Of a DNA stretch of 64,000 nt, positions 46,126 to 57,114 are shown one piece after another; position 1 is the stretch's first letter, and each line of letters begins with the position of its first letter. Under the pieces are notes generated by a model. That model searched no databases, had not been told where the DNA came from, and saw only the letters and a list, made by a program, of their open reading frames with translations. Made by a program: the position numbers and the translations under genes. The stretch spans positions 19,998,191-20,062,190 of the forward strand of contig NC_092026.1 in assembly GCF_042242105.1 (NCBI RefSeq), written 5' to 3'. Source of the stretch: Pempheris klunzingeri. Its lineage: Eukaryota; Chordata; Actinopteri; Acropomatiformes; Pempheridae.

Positions 46126-49100
46126 ATTGTTCAAAGCCAGAAAAGATAATCAATTCTGTTAAATCAGATACTCCTGTTCATGTCCTGATAACTGAAGGGG
46201 AGAGGGGGAATGAGAGCATCGCTGTACTTACATTGTGTCACACCATCTTAAAAACAGCATTAAGTCTCATAAAGTGACTACTGCCTCATCAGAGGGTGGA
46301 GCTGACTATACGAGTTTTCAGCATTAATAAATAATGATATTGAATGTAAAGTAAAGATAAGAAAAAGAACGCAATAGCCGAACCACATGTGGGTGTCCAC
46401 TGACTTCTGGCCGTGTATTGTGTTCAGACATTACAGAAAACACATCAAGAGCTTAGTACATGCGTGACTGATTTTTGTTTCTCTGACTCTCAGCGACAGC
46501 TACGAGGAGTGTCGGGCCACTGCTGATTGGCTGCTGTCCAACACACAGGTGCGGCCAACTGTGGGAATCGTGTGTGGTTCAGGTCTGGGGGGGCTGGCTG
46601 AGATGCTCAAGGACCCTCAGGTCTTCAAATACAGTGACATTCCTAACTTCCCCCGGAGCACAGGTACGCACAAGCTGCAGCTGTCTGGGAAAACATAGCT
46701 GCTAATTTATGTGTGTGTGCATGTTTGGTGGCTCTAGGGAAATGCACTGCGTGGCTAACCAAGTGTGTGTGTGTGTGTGCGTGTGTTGCAGTGCATGGCC
46801 ACGCTGGCCGGCTGGTGTTTGGGACACTAAAAGGGAAGCCGTGTGTTTGCATGCAGGGCAGGTTCCACCTGTACGAGGGTTACCCCATCCAGAAGGTGAG
46901 CAGAAAACCGTGTCAGTCAGAATGGGCTGCTAAAGCCTTCATCTCTAGAAAGATGTTCATTAAAGTCTGGACCAAGTTAGTCAAATATGCAAAGCTCTTG
47001 GCTCTTATATGCTCACTTTACCTCTCCCAAAATGTACGACTTTCTTAAATTTTGGCGGGAAAATAAATCTGCTTTTATTCTGATTTATTATAATACATAC
47101 CGCTCTCCCTAAATAAAGAATTTCAAAGATTTCTTGCACACAAACTTCAGATACAGAGCTCGCAAAACCTGGACAAAGAAAACCAAAACTGTTTAGTGGT
47201 AAGAGTGTTTTCTGGGAACCAAACATGCATGTTTTTAATTTGTTCAGCTGGTGTCTGGACACAGTCACAGTCAGCGGAGTCGCAGATATCAGAGTGTCTG
47301 TACCTGGATGTATCTTTGTGCTGTGTTGTGTTATGCTCTGCGTCCTTTCAATCATTTTATGAGCAGTTTAAGAAACAGTTAAACAGGAAGACATATTTTG
47401 CATTTCTGTCTCATTTTATCTCTCTTCCAAGCAAGATTTGTGCAATTTGCATGCATTTTGCATGATGTCAGTTCTACTACTAGTAGTCTATTCTATTCTA
47501 TTCATAAATATTATTACTGTTTGTGCAAATGTTTGACATTACCTCGTGTTCTTCAGATCACGCTGCCCATGCGTGTCTTCAAGCTGATGGGCGTGGAGAC
47601 GATTATCCTGACCAATGCAGCCGGAGGCCTCAACCAGGACTACAAAGTGGGAGACGTCATGATCCTCAAGGACCACATCAACATGCCGGGGTTCGCTGGA
47701 ATCAGCCCGCTGTCTGGACCCAATGATGACAGGTAGGGGGAGAGGAAGGGTGGATGACTGGATGTTTTTAGGATTCTGTTATGAATGCTTTTGTTCTGAA
47801 ACAGCTTATAGCTAATATTTTATATTCAAATCCCAGTGTTTCCTGTCAAATGATTCATTCTGTTTTTGTCAGAGTGGAAAGGCTCAGCAGCAGCAGACAG
47901 TCATGTAACTCTCAAACTCCTTACTGACAGAGACAACTCAGTCTTTAGAGAGGGGGTTTACTACATCAAAGGGTCGGTTCACCAAATTTACAAAATAATT
48001 TTCAAATGCTTTTCTTAATATTTGGTTGAAAAGATTTAAAACTTTACATTTTAACGATTTCTCATCAGCTCATCAAAGTCATTTTCACTCAAATTTCCCC
48101 TCAATACAAAGTTGAGGTTTTCCTATTTTTCTGGAAATTTCAAGCAGCTAGTCGTAACACATCCGCTGTTCAAATGACTCAGCTGTACCCAGCCCCCCCT
48201 CCCCCCACCATATTTTATTTTTCCAGTCACCCATAAATAACTTCCACACGTCAGCCCGGGAGCGACAATAAGCCGGTGTCAGTGTCCACAAAAGCTCCTA
48301 TTGTTCTCCACGGCTGAGGGCTACGGGCATCAAAGCACTTTAACCTGATGTCTAGTTTCAGCGCCGAACTCTGAGTGAAGTCCAGCACAGTGTTCACGAT
48401 TACTCATTAGGACATTAGCCAATCTCAGAAACATGATGTATTGCTTAAACGGTACCTGCATCAGTTGGGAGAATTTCAGTATTGAGTAACATTAGTTGTG
48501 TAGATTCCAAGGGTAAGCTTGAGTCCTCTTTCCTTCAGGTTTGGCGTCCGCTTCCCCTGCATGTCCGACGCCTACGACCGCGAGCTGCGGCAGCTGGCAC
48601 ACGACGTGGCCTCAGAGCTGGGCTACAACAACTTCATGCGCGAGGGAGTCTACTGCGTCCTGGGAGGTCCCTCCTTCGAAACCATCGCTGAGTGTCGCAT
48701 GCTGCACAGGCTGGGTGCAGATGCTGTGGGTGAGTGTCAAGTCCCCCTCCCACACAACCACAGATTCAGACCCAAACATCAACCATCACAATTACAAGCC
48801 GAACTCCAACTCTTCCCCTAATCTTGGCCTAATTTTAACGTTATTCCTACAACCAAGGCTTTAAAAATAATCTCAAGGCGTACAGCCAGGTCACATCACA
48901 AAGACAGAAGTACACGAGGACGTGCTCACAAACACACATGTACAGCCAAGGTCTGAAAAGACAAGGAAAGAGTGAGTCACATGACCAGTCATTCAAAACC
49001 TCACTTTAAAGAAACTTCAAAGTTTTTGCAATGGAGCCCCGCTGCTGGGGCAGGACGCTGTTAAAAGGAATTCATTTGTCCTGTTGTGTACCATAAATGA

Positions 49101-49856
49101 CATAAATGTGCATTGTAAAGTTCATTTAAATGAGTAAATCTGTGTACATTTCCAGCATGTAGTGACATCAGACATCAACCAAGTAATCACATGTTGACTA
49201 AAAACAGATTCCAAAAACTAAAACATGAAACTTAAAAAGAAGTCACCAAACACTACTCATACCACCAAATTACAGTTACAAACATATATGCCATGTTTGT
49301 AGACAAATTCACACAATTTTTCATGACAACTAATCTCTGATTATAATGAGAAGTAAGATATTGATAATAGAGGCGTGAGAGATATTGATGAGGAAAGATG
49401 GGAGAGCCAGTTTCTGCCTCGCACTGATGCAAAAATTCTATAAACCAAATATTGCCGTAAAACAACCGTGCTCATCGAGAATGTCCTAATGTACCCATGG
49501 AAATGAAAAGGATAGCCACAGTCAGAGACAGTATGGCAAATTATTTTAAAAGTCAGTATCTCTTACTGACTAACATCTGAATACCCTGTGGGGATCTTTG
49601 CAGTGTAACGTCTCACCTTCTCTTTGTCCTTCCTGCAGGGATGAGCACCGTCCCCGAGGTGGTGGTTGCCCGGCACGCTGGGATGCGTTGTTTCGCCTTG
49701 TCGCTGATCAGTAACCGGGCAGTGATGGACTACGACAGCCAGGAGAAGGCCAACCACGAGGAGGTCCTGGAGACGGGCAGGCTGAGGGCCGAGCAGCTGG
49801 AGAAGCTGGTGTCCACCATGGTGGCTCGACTGGAGCACAACAACAACTCCTACTGA
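44049..49856 (+). CDS. pnp: Purine nucleoside phosphorylase
   Basis: Cytosolic trimeric enzyme of purine salvage, cleaving (deoxy)inosine and (deoxy)guanosine with phosphate to base plus (deoxy)ribose-1-phosphate. Six exons: 44049-44077, 46494-46663, 46792-46895, 47557-47732, 48539-48729 and 49639-49856. Phases 2,1,0,2,1 agree and the total is 296 codons including the stop (295 aa; human 289). Active-site landmarks are present: GSGLGG (phosphate-binding serine), RFHLYEGY (Arg, His, Tyr), [17 protein letters not shown] (Phe and Glu of the purine site), [13 protein letters not shown] (Met, Ser), and SNRAVMDY with NHEEV. The human Thr242 equivalent is Ser in SNRAV, a mild change; the purine-binding Asn is kept. 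Intron 2 is tiny (128 bp) and GT-rich. Teleosts have several pnp paralogues (pnp4a, pnp5a and others); which one this is cannot be told by eye. Confidence 0.95.
44870..45090. repeat. Repeat fragments in pnp intron 1
   Basis: 'aaaagtactaaaatatcccc' and 'aaagtattatgcaggttcat' resemble internal parts of the 'aagtac' MITE. 'gctggagatcaataaagtct' near 45056-45075 resembles a LINE 3' end. Short, decayed fragments. Confidence 0.35.
45433..45777 (-). pseudogene. Possible BED-finger (hAT-derived) relic
   Basis: The minus-strand frame contains GWTVCEMI and then [15 protein letters not shown], which recalls the end of BED zinc fingers (pattern G-x-T-S-N-x-x-x-H-L). The expected second cysteine and the following transposase are absent. 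It lies in pnp intron 1 and is probably a dead hAT or ZBED fragment. Weak similarity by eye only. Confidence 0.3.
46078..46122. repeat. (GT)n microsatellite in pnp intron 1
   Basis: About 20 GT units with one GC interruption. Confidence 0.9.
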
Positions 49857-50602
49857 ACTCCTACTGACACCACTGTGCCTGGTCCCAGGTCAGCACTCCG
49901 GAGGATTTTTTTTTTTTTTGGAAATGATTGTTAGAACGCTAAAAAAAAGCTGTAGAGTTTTAGAGCTTTACTGACTTTAAGTCTTAAATCTGGGAAAGTG
50001 GTCAATTTTTTTTATTTTTACACCCCTCTAACAGCACTGTTTACATTTTTGAGGTGTGCAGATAAATGATGCTACGGTACGGTCCTTTAGTCCAGTAGCT
50101 CTCTGGCAAACGTCTGCTGTGATAAACTGTACTGTATTCAGCCGTTTCAGTGAAACAGCATCGTATTGTAATTTCTGACTAAGTAACTTTTAACTTAATA
50201 ATAATATTTATTGTTTCAGTTCTTTTACATTCCCTGATATCAGTTAAAAACCTACATGAATAAATTTTTTAACGCAGAGGACCAACTCATCATGCATGTC
50301 TTCACGAGACTTCGGCTTAAAGGTAGAAATAATCATTTCATATAGAGTAAAAGATCTGTAATATGTTCTAAAATATTTATACTGAATGTATTTAAGTAGT
50401 GTTTTTGTTTGCTTTGATAGTATATCAGGTGTTTGTTCGATAGAGGTGAAGAAAGGGATTTTATCCTGCATGGGGCACTTACCAAAGTGTAATTATCTCC
50501 TTCAATGTTTTATTACTGTGTTAGCAGACAGGGTCTCTGGCTGTGTGTGTGCTTCTAGAAGTATTTTACTGAAAACTGTGCAACCGGTCGATCTACTTTT
50601 AC

Positions 50603-50608
50603 AATAAA
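50603..50608 (+). terminator. Poly(A) signal of pnp
   Basis: AATAAA at about 750 bases after the stop codon, followed by a GT-rich stretch ('cagtgtggttttatgtgc'), a normal downstream element. Gives a 3' UTR of roughly 770 bases. Confidence 0.65.
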
Positions 50609-50629
50609 ATGACTCAGTTTAAAAACAGT

Positions 50630-53455
50630 GTGGTTTTATGTGCGCCCACATGTGTAACTTATAGGTCAGATCTTTCTGTGCTGCTTTGTAGTTTGTTGGT
50701 TGGTGGGATATACGTGATGTTTCCCCAACAGAAAACATAGTTTTGACTCACAGTCTTCCAAGGAAAGATCCACCCTTTAATCTTATACTGTGATAAATGA
50801 TCAGCCTTTAATCTCTGACGGTTTAGTTTTTCGTGTGTAAACTTCCCCCCTGACCTGTCTCATCTACTTCTTGTCAAGTTCCTGATTTCATACACTTCCC
50901 ACAATGCCTAGGGACCGAAAAGCCCAAAGTATGTTGTATATGTGTGTGTGTTTTTTTTCAGTAATGTGATTAATTGCATATTTGTTTGGTAATATGCAGC
51001 ATTTAAGCAAATATAAACTGACACGAGGCCCTTAAAATAATCTAATTCTAGGAACTATTATTTCACTTGATATTGTGCTTATGCGATGCATAATGAAATA
51101 AAATAATTCAATTAAATTGTGAGTCCTGCAGAGCTTCTGCGTGTGTTGCAAGAAAGGCATTTCCTTGATATGTAAAATGTGTTTAAAAAAAGAGAGGAAA
51201 TGACCTTGTGTTGCAAATCATAGCTCATGTCACAATTTTGGTGAAACGTTCCCCTGGAGCAGGACGGCACCACAGCAGAGGAGTACTAGTTGGTGTCTGT
51301 GGGTCATGGTAAAATATAGTGAAAACAACATACGCACTTTAAAGGCAACAAGGCAGTGACAGTGGCACGACCATCCAGCTCTACAAACAACCAGCTTGAA
51401 CTTGTTGGCATTCGCTATATTTGGTTTAATGGGTCAGCGGACGGCAAAATGTCCTCCTGTTGCAGTGGATTCTCGTCCATTAATGCAACTGTAAAGCTTC
51501 ACTTTGATAGATGTTGAACATCAGTGTAAATGTATGAAACTGCTCTTTTATTCTCGGGAACAGACACAAAAGTTTGGTAATGGAGCAAAAAACTGAATCA
51601 TGGAAAAAGCTGTTGGGTAGCTGTTGGAAATCCATTTCACAACAGCAGACCAAAGGAACTGGAGACGGGAGATACTGTTGGCCATATAATATATACAGTA
51701 TTAATTAGGTAATTAGGTTTCAAGTTTGGTCAAGTAGAAGAAAAAAAACGAGCCACATCTGTCTCCTGACACTGCCTGTTAATTCAAGCACCACCTGCAA
51801 ATTCAAACTAAGCTTCCCAGAGTGAGAATGCCAACAAATAAATCAACACCATCATGATGGTTGACATTTTTTTCTGTTTGTCCTTCACTTTATCAGACAT
51901 GTTTTTCCTCCCATCTGTACTGTCCACTCACTCTAACACTCCAGTCTACACTCTCCTGTTCCCACTTGCCCAAAATATATCCACTGCCACTTGTCCCCTT
52001 CCTCCTCCTCCTCTACAGAAAAAGAAAGAAAGAAAAAAAAAAACACTTTCCATGACGCTCAGGCTCCAGTATTTATGGCCATACAAGGTCATGAGAATTT
52101 TATGAGCTGTCTGTATTCCTGCAGCGAATATGCAGGTCCAGGTGTCACAAGATGTACTGATTTACGGCAGTGTAGGGAGGCAAAACGAGGCATAGGGAGT
52201 GCACTCTGTTAGCACTCGCTCACGGGCAATGAACAAGTTTACCTACTAGTTCTACCGGTTACAATTATGGCTACACACACACACACACACACACACACAA
52301 CCACAGATATTTAAAATCCCAAATGTATTTAGGGTAATTGGGTTGTTTTGCAAGTACACAAATTATGGTAATGTGGATGAATGTGTGTGAGTACATTATC
52401 TAACACAACTACTATAAAAAGTTACATTTAACTCCTATATTTTTGAAATGATGGTAAAAAAAAAACATCGATTTGGCAGATGAGTGAGGATAAAACAGTA
52501 GATCTTCATTTCATTTCAGCATTATTTTGCCAACACGTCTATTGTATTTGAATAGAAATCTCCGATGAGGCAAAAACAGATGAGTGGACTAAGCGGACAC
52601 CCCGGCAACAGTATTCATAAGGGGAAATCATTAACTTCATAATAAACTTAACTTCCTCTTACACCGCTAAATAACTGTGTATGTTTGCAGTGATGCCCTG
52701 TAAATAAAAAAGTAGTCGCATGTCTGTCAAACATGACAGAAGCTCTTCTCACTAAGCTCACGGACTGGAAAGACAGCGTCTCTGGCACCGACAGCTACTG
52801 CAGGATAAACTGTTCCACAGCAGTGTTTATACTGACTGCATTACCTGTGTAGCCTTTCAACACCAAGCTAAAGTCAAGTCGACCATTCCAGATGAACCAA
52901 AAATAGCTCTACAACTTGGAGAAACATAATCTCTCACGTAAAGGATCTTTACGCCTGATGCAACCTTTACACCTTCATCTTAATATCTGAATTTTACAGG
53001 GTTTTTGCTCTAAATACTGAGGCAGTGGGTGGCAAAAAAGAAAACTAATCTGACAAACTACTAACTATTAATATTCTACAAAACCATCAAATACTGAGCG
53101 GAGGGCAACAGGTAGGAGAGTGGAGTGAATCGAGGACGACATGTATGAACTACAGGAACTTTAACGTGTGAAGCTCTTGTTCCTGTTGAGGCAGAGGCAC
53201 TGTGGAGTCACAGCTTCCTCTCTGCACTGTGAGGTTTTAAAGGATGAGTTAGGCTGCCCTCTGCTGCCATGTCACCTGCCAGAGTGACAAATCGACATGC
53301 TTCAAAGAGGCCACGATTTCAGTCAGCAAAAATGTATAATCAGCTGTGAGCACCTGCTGCTTTTCCACTGTTTTACATAATTTGAAATTTAACCGATTTT
53401 ATATTAATAAGAAAAATACTATATTATCAAAAGTGTTGGTTTCAGCTCTAATCAA
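50630..53455. other. Intergenic between pnp and the zinc-finger gene
   Basis: No gene seen. Contains an (AC)n array at about 52272-52300 and small poly(A) tracts near 52018-52043. Open frames near 51850-52210 are unsupported. Confidence 0.5.
53254..53268 (-). promoter_or_regulatory. CTCF-like motif, minus orientation
   Basis: The minus strand reads GGCAGCAGAGGGCAG, close to the CTCF core (NNAGAGGGCAG part exact). Its orientation is opposite to the site at 37901. Motif match only. Confidence 0.35.
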
Positions 53456-53709
53456 AGGTCCCATACTCTGCTTTGAACGCTCCGTTTCATATAAACAGAA
53501 CAATCTGCTGCTTTGCTCTCGCCTGGCGGACAACGGCGGACAGAGAGGTGGAGTCAGGAGGTTTTCAGTGGGCGGGGACAGTCGAGGTCACAGGAGGAGG
53601 TCACATGATCAACAGATCCCCTCATGACGTCATAAAGGGAGCCAAATCTTAACGACACACCGGGGACACATTTTTATGTTTTATTTTTGCATAATATGGG
53701 ACCTTTAGC
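53456..53709 (+). mobile_element. Non-autonomous DNA element with short TIRs
   Basis: The left end 'aaaggtcccatactctgc' and right end 'gcataatatgggacctt' are inverted repeats. The interior has 'cctcatgacgtcataaaggg' and 'agccaaatctta', matching the copy at 29620-30000. About 250 bp, no coding capacity. Confidence 0.7.
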
Positions 53710-54524
53710 CTCGTGGGATGAATTCAGTGGACGATAATAAACTCAAAAGTCAACACTTGTTTTTGGAGAAGTAGTTACACAAAGTTCATTAACAGCAAGT
53801 TGGACCAAAGCCTGACGTCCAAAACTAGAAACACTCAGACTTGAAACAATCCAGCTGCTGATTTTAACGAACCTTAACTATGAATCAATACAAAGGGCAA
53901 AGGATTTGGGGGATATGCTTTATGGAAAGAAATCACATCAGGACAATGGTCAAGCAGGTTGTTTTTTTTTTTTCGTTTTGTTTTTTTGACCAATGTTGAC
54001 ATCAAAACATAAGCCTGACAGGTGCTTTACTGGCTCTGAAAGGAAAGCCCTCTTGTGACTGTAAAGTGGAGAGTTAAGCGTCTTGTGCTTCTATGGTTGC
54101 AGTGTTGAGATGAAGTAAGGCATATTTCTACACGAGAAGCTAAGACAAGCCGTCTGGTGAGTGAAGATCAGCATGTAGGGAAGAGGAAATCTCCAGGACC
54201 TCTTTTAAAGACTCCACATTTTAGACCATGTTTTTTTTTTTTTGGATTTCTAGCTTTGGAAGCGTCTTCAAGATACCGACGTGTAAATTCTGTTTGAGGG
54301 TGCCATTCAGTATTAAGTTTTCATAATTATGAGACGAAGTATTTAAAAAAAGAAGCAAACATTTCAAATGTATCCAAATGGATTTTGCATAGTAAAATAT
54401 GCATTAATATACAAAGTCTATACAACCAAAAAGTCCCAACCAAAAAAGCTGCCTCTCTCTGGCTTTTTGATTTGGCTTTAAGGGTCATGTTGTGTCTTTT
54501 CACCTGAGCAGGGACAGCTCCGCC

Positions 54525-57114
54525 TCAGCTGTATGTGTGAATGATTCTGTGCCGCTTCAAATGGTGCATCAGGATGAAGGTTTTCCCGCACAGCGAGCAG
54601 CTGTAGGGCCGTTCCCCGCTGTGCGTGCGCTGGTGGACCCTCAGACTGCTCTGCTGCGTGAACCTCTTCCCACACTGTCCGCAACCGTACGGCTTCTCGC
54701 CCGTGTGCGTCCGGTGGTGTATGCTGAGGTGGGATGAGCACTGGAAGTTCTTCCCGCACACCGTGCACCAGAACGCCCGCTTTCTCTTGTGGCTCTGCTG
54801 GTGCAGCTTGAACTGGTGCAGCCGGCCGAACGTCTTTCCGCACTGTGAGCACACGTAGCCCCGCGCCATGCCAGAGAGAGGTTTGTTGGGAGGGTTTGGA
54901 GTGAAGCCGCCTGGTGTGAAAGAGTTGTGCGAGGCAGTTAGACATGGTCTATCTCCTGCTGCCTCCGTCTCTCTCTCAGGGTGTTCATCTGGCTGCCTCA
55001 GATGTGAAGCGTGCGAAGGGTTTCTATGTGAATAAATCTGTTCCTTCTGCCTGTCTTGCTGTGGAAGGCCACCCTGAGGTCTGGGCTGAAAACTAGACGA
55101 CTGCGGAGCATCCTTCAGATACTCGCCGCTGTAGATCCCGTTACACGGCCTCTGAGTGGACAGCTGCTGGACATTAGCTGACTTGGTGGTGTTAGAAACC
55201 ACATGAGCATCAGAGTGGTCCGGGAATGTGTTGGAATACTCCTCTACCACACTAGAAAAGTCAGGAAAACCAGCATCGATGTCGTTACCTTCAATTATGG
55301 ATGACCAGAGCTGATTCTCTCTTTCATCCATGGAAAAGTCGGCAGCTAGTTGAGTCTGCTTCCCTGCGCTGTGCTGGCATCCATCCTGACTAAATCCTGA
55401 CCGGTCCTCCTCCTTCTCCGTCTTGACGGTGAAGTGAAGGGCACTGATGTCTCTTGCAAGTTGACCAGAGTTAAACAACTCACCGAACTCTGAGGTTTTT
55501 TGTCTGGCGACCTCTGAGTGGTTCAACTGACGGTCGTCTTCGAGGCTCTCTGGAGCATTCACTGGATCGGCGTATTGTACAGCAGAACCTGCAAGTGACA
55601 GGTGTTAAGTCAGGAGGGGCCATGTGGACTTATTTCAAACAAAAAGCGTGAACCTTTTTTGGATTTATTTCTTGCACAAAATCCAGTGCTTTAGCTCACC
55701 AGTCGGTCCTGCAGAATCACTGATCCACAGCTCTTCTGTACTTTCTTCTTTAATTGTGAATGAAACTGTGGCATCATCAATCTCAGGAAACTACAGAAAC
55801 AGACGATGGAAATTTTAAAACTGCAACATTTGGGTTTTTTGTGGCCACTTGAGGGCAGCACAAACTAAAAAAATTCACATATTATCACCTTATAAAGACG
55901 ATCTGGTGAACATGTTTGCACAAAAAATAATAAATCAAGCACACACACACACACACACAGAGTAGCATTAGCTTTCATTTTGAGTCGTGTTACTGGCTAA
56001 CTTTGCTCTCCACCAACTCATTAGGGAAATATCTCTTTGGATACTAAATGTTCAACTAAATTTTCATCCATTAGTTGAGTGATTCGGGGCTGGTAGTTTA
56101 AAACAGCACTGACGACAGCAGCGAGACTGAGCCAAGTGAGTAACGTTGCACCAATAAAACTGATGCTGAAAGACACTAAAGGAGGCGCTGAGTGGAATGA
56201 TAATTGTCTGTGGATTTTTCCCTATTCTGATCCAGCATTAATGTAAATTGTTTAGAGCATCTTTGATTCGTAATTCATATAATTCATTAAGACCATGTTC
56301 CACAACCGTGTCAGTGCCGATTAAATGATGATGACGGGCTTACTGGCTGGTGGCCCTGGGGCAAAAATGTGCTACTGGGCCTCTATTACCCCCCATTTAT
56401 ACCCTTCTTCTAGCATTATGTTCAAATATTACCGTAAACACATCTACCCCGGGGCTTTTGGGGGCCTTGGTGGCCCCGGAGACCTCAGGCAGTTGCCCAC
56501 TTTGCCTGGTTGGTTTAATCCAGCTTTAATTCAGATACATCTACGTTATGTCACTGTCTCATATTATTGACACGTGTTTGAGTTATGATACAGACCTTAA
56601 TATCTCCTGTGGGATGTGGACAGTTACTCCCCACATCAGTTCCTCGGTCCATGTAGTTTTCTGGTGCAGAAAAGGGGGAAAAAAAACACGTTTAAAACAG
56701 CTGGACCAAAGTGAAATTAAATATTATTTCAAAGGAGGAAATGTGCCCAATTTTTTTTTACAATGCACATCAATTGATGTAAGAAGTAACAGCATACTTA
56801 CAGTGCTGCCTCCAAACATTGTAAACGTTATCACATGTGTAACAACATAACTCAATTTAATACTGATGTCAATTAAGGGCACAAATTAGGCAGATGAGCA
56901 TCTTACCAAACCCGCGCTGCAGCTGTGCATTTTTATTCTCCATCATTAGCAATTTCCTTTTCAGCATCTCATTCTCGCTTTGCTTTCGGGATATTTCAAG
57001 GTGCAAAAACGCACATTTGTCATCGACTAGTTTGGATATCTCAGCCACAGCTGCTTTGACCAAAACCTCCATTATAGAGGATAACTGGGTTTGAAAGGGA
57101 ATGCACGTCGCCAT
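54525..57114 (-). CDS. C2H2 zinc-finger protein, four fingers
   Basis: Probable nuclear DNA-binding transcription factor. Exons: 57114-56907 (ATG at 57114), 56660-56596, 55790-55700 and 55588-54525. Phases 1,0,1 agree; total 476 codons including the stop (475 aa). Exon 1 is a coiled-coil-like segment ([20 protein letters not shown] then [16 protein letters not shown]) typical of a large teleost zinc-finger subfamily. Exon 3 reads [20 protein letters not shown], an acidic linker. The last exon starts with a Ser-rich acidic region containing VKTEKEED (a SUMO-type psi-K-x-E site) and ends in four C2H2 fingers (about residues 360-470): [30 protein letters not shown] and [10 protein letters not shown], all with H-x3-H. 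The middle linkers include TGEKP and SGERP. No KRAB or SCAN domain. Stop at 54527-54525. No orthologue name can be given. Confidence 0.88.
55845..55858 (+). promoter_or_regulatory. CTCF-like motif in zinc-finger gene intron 2
   Basis: CCACTTGAGGGCAG is one base from CCACTAGAGGGCAG, a strong form of the CTCF core. Motif match only. Confidence 0.35.

Noticed and set aside
47005-47355. Minus-strand frame in pnp intron 3
   Set aside because: Antisense to the gene, no domain, no start context.
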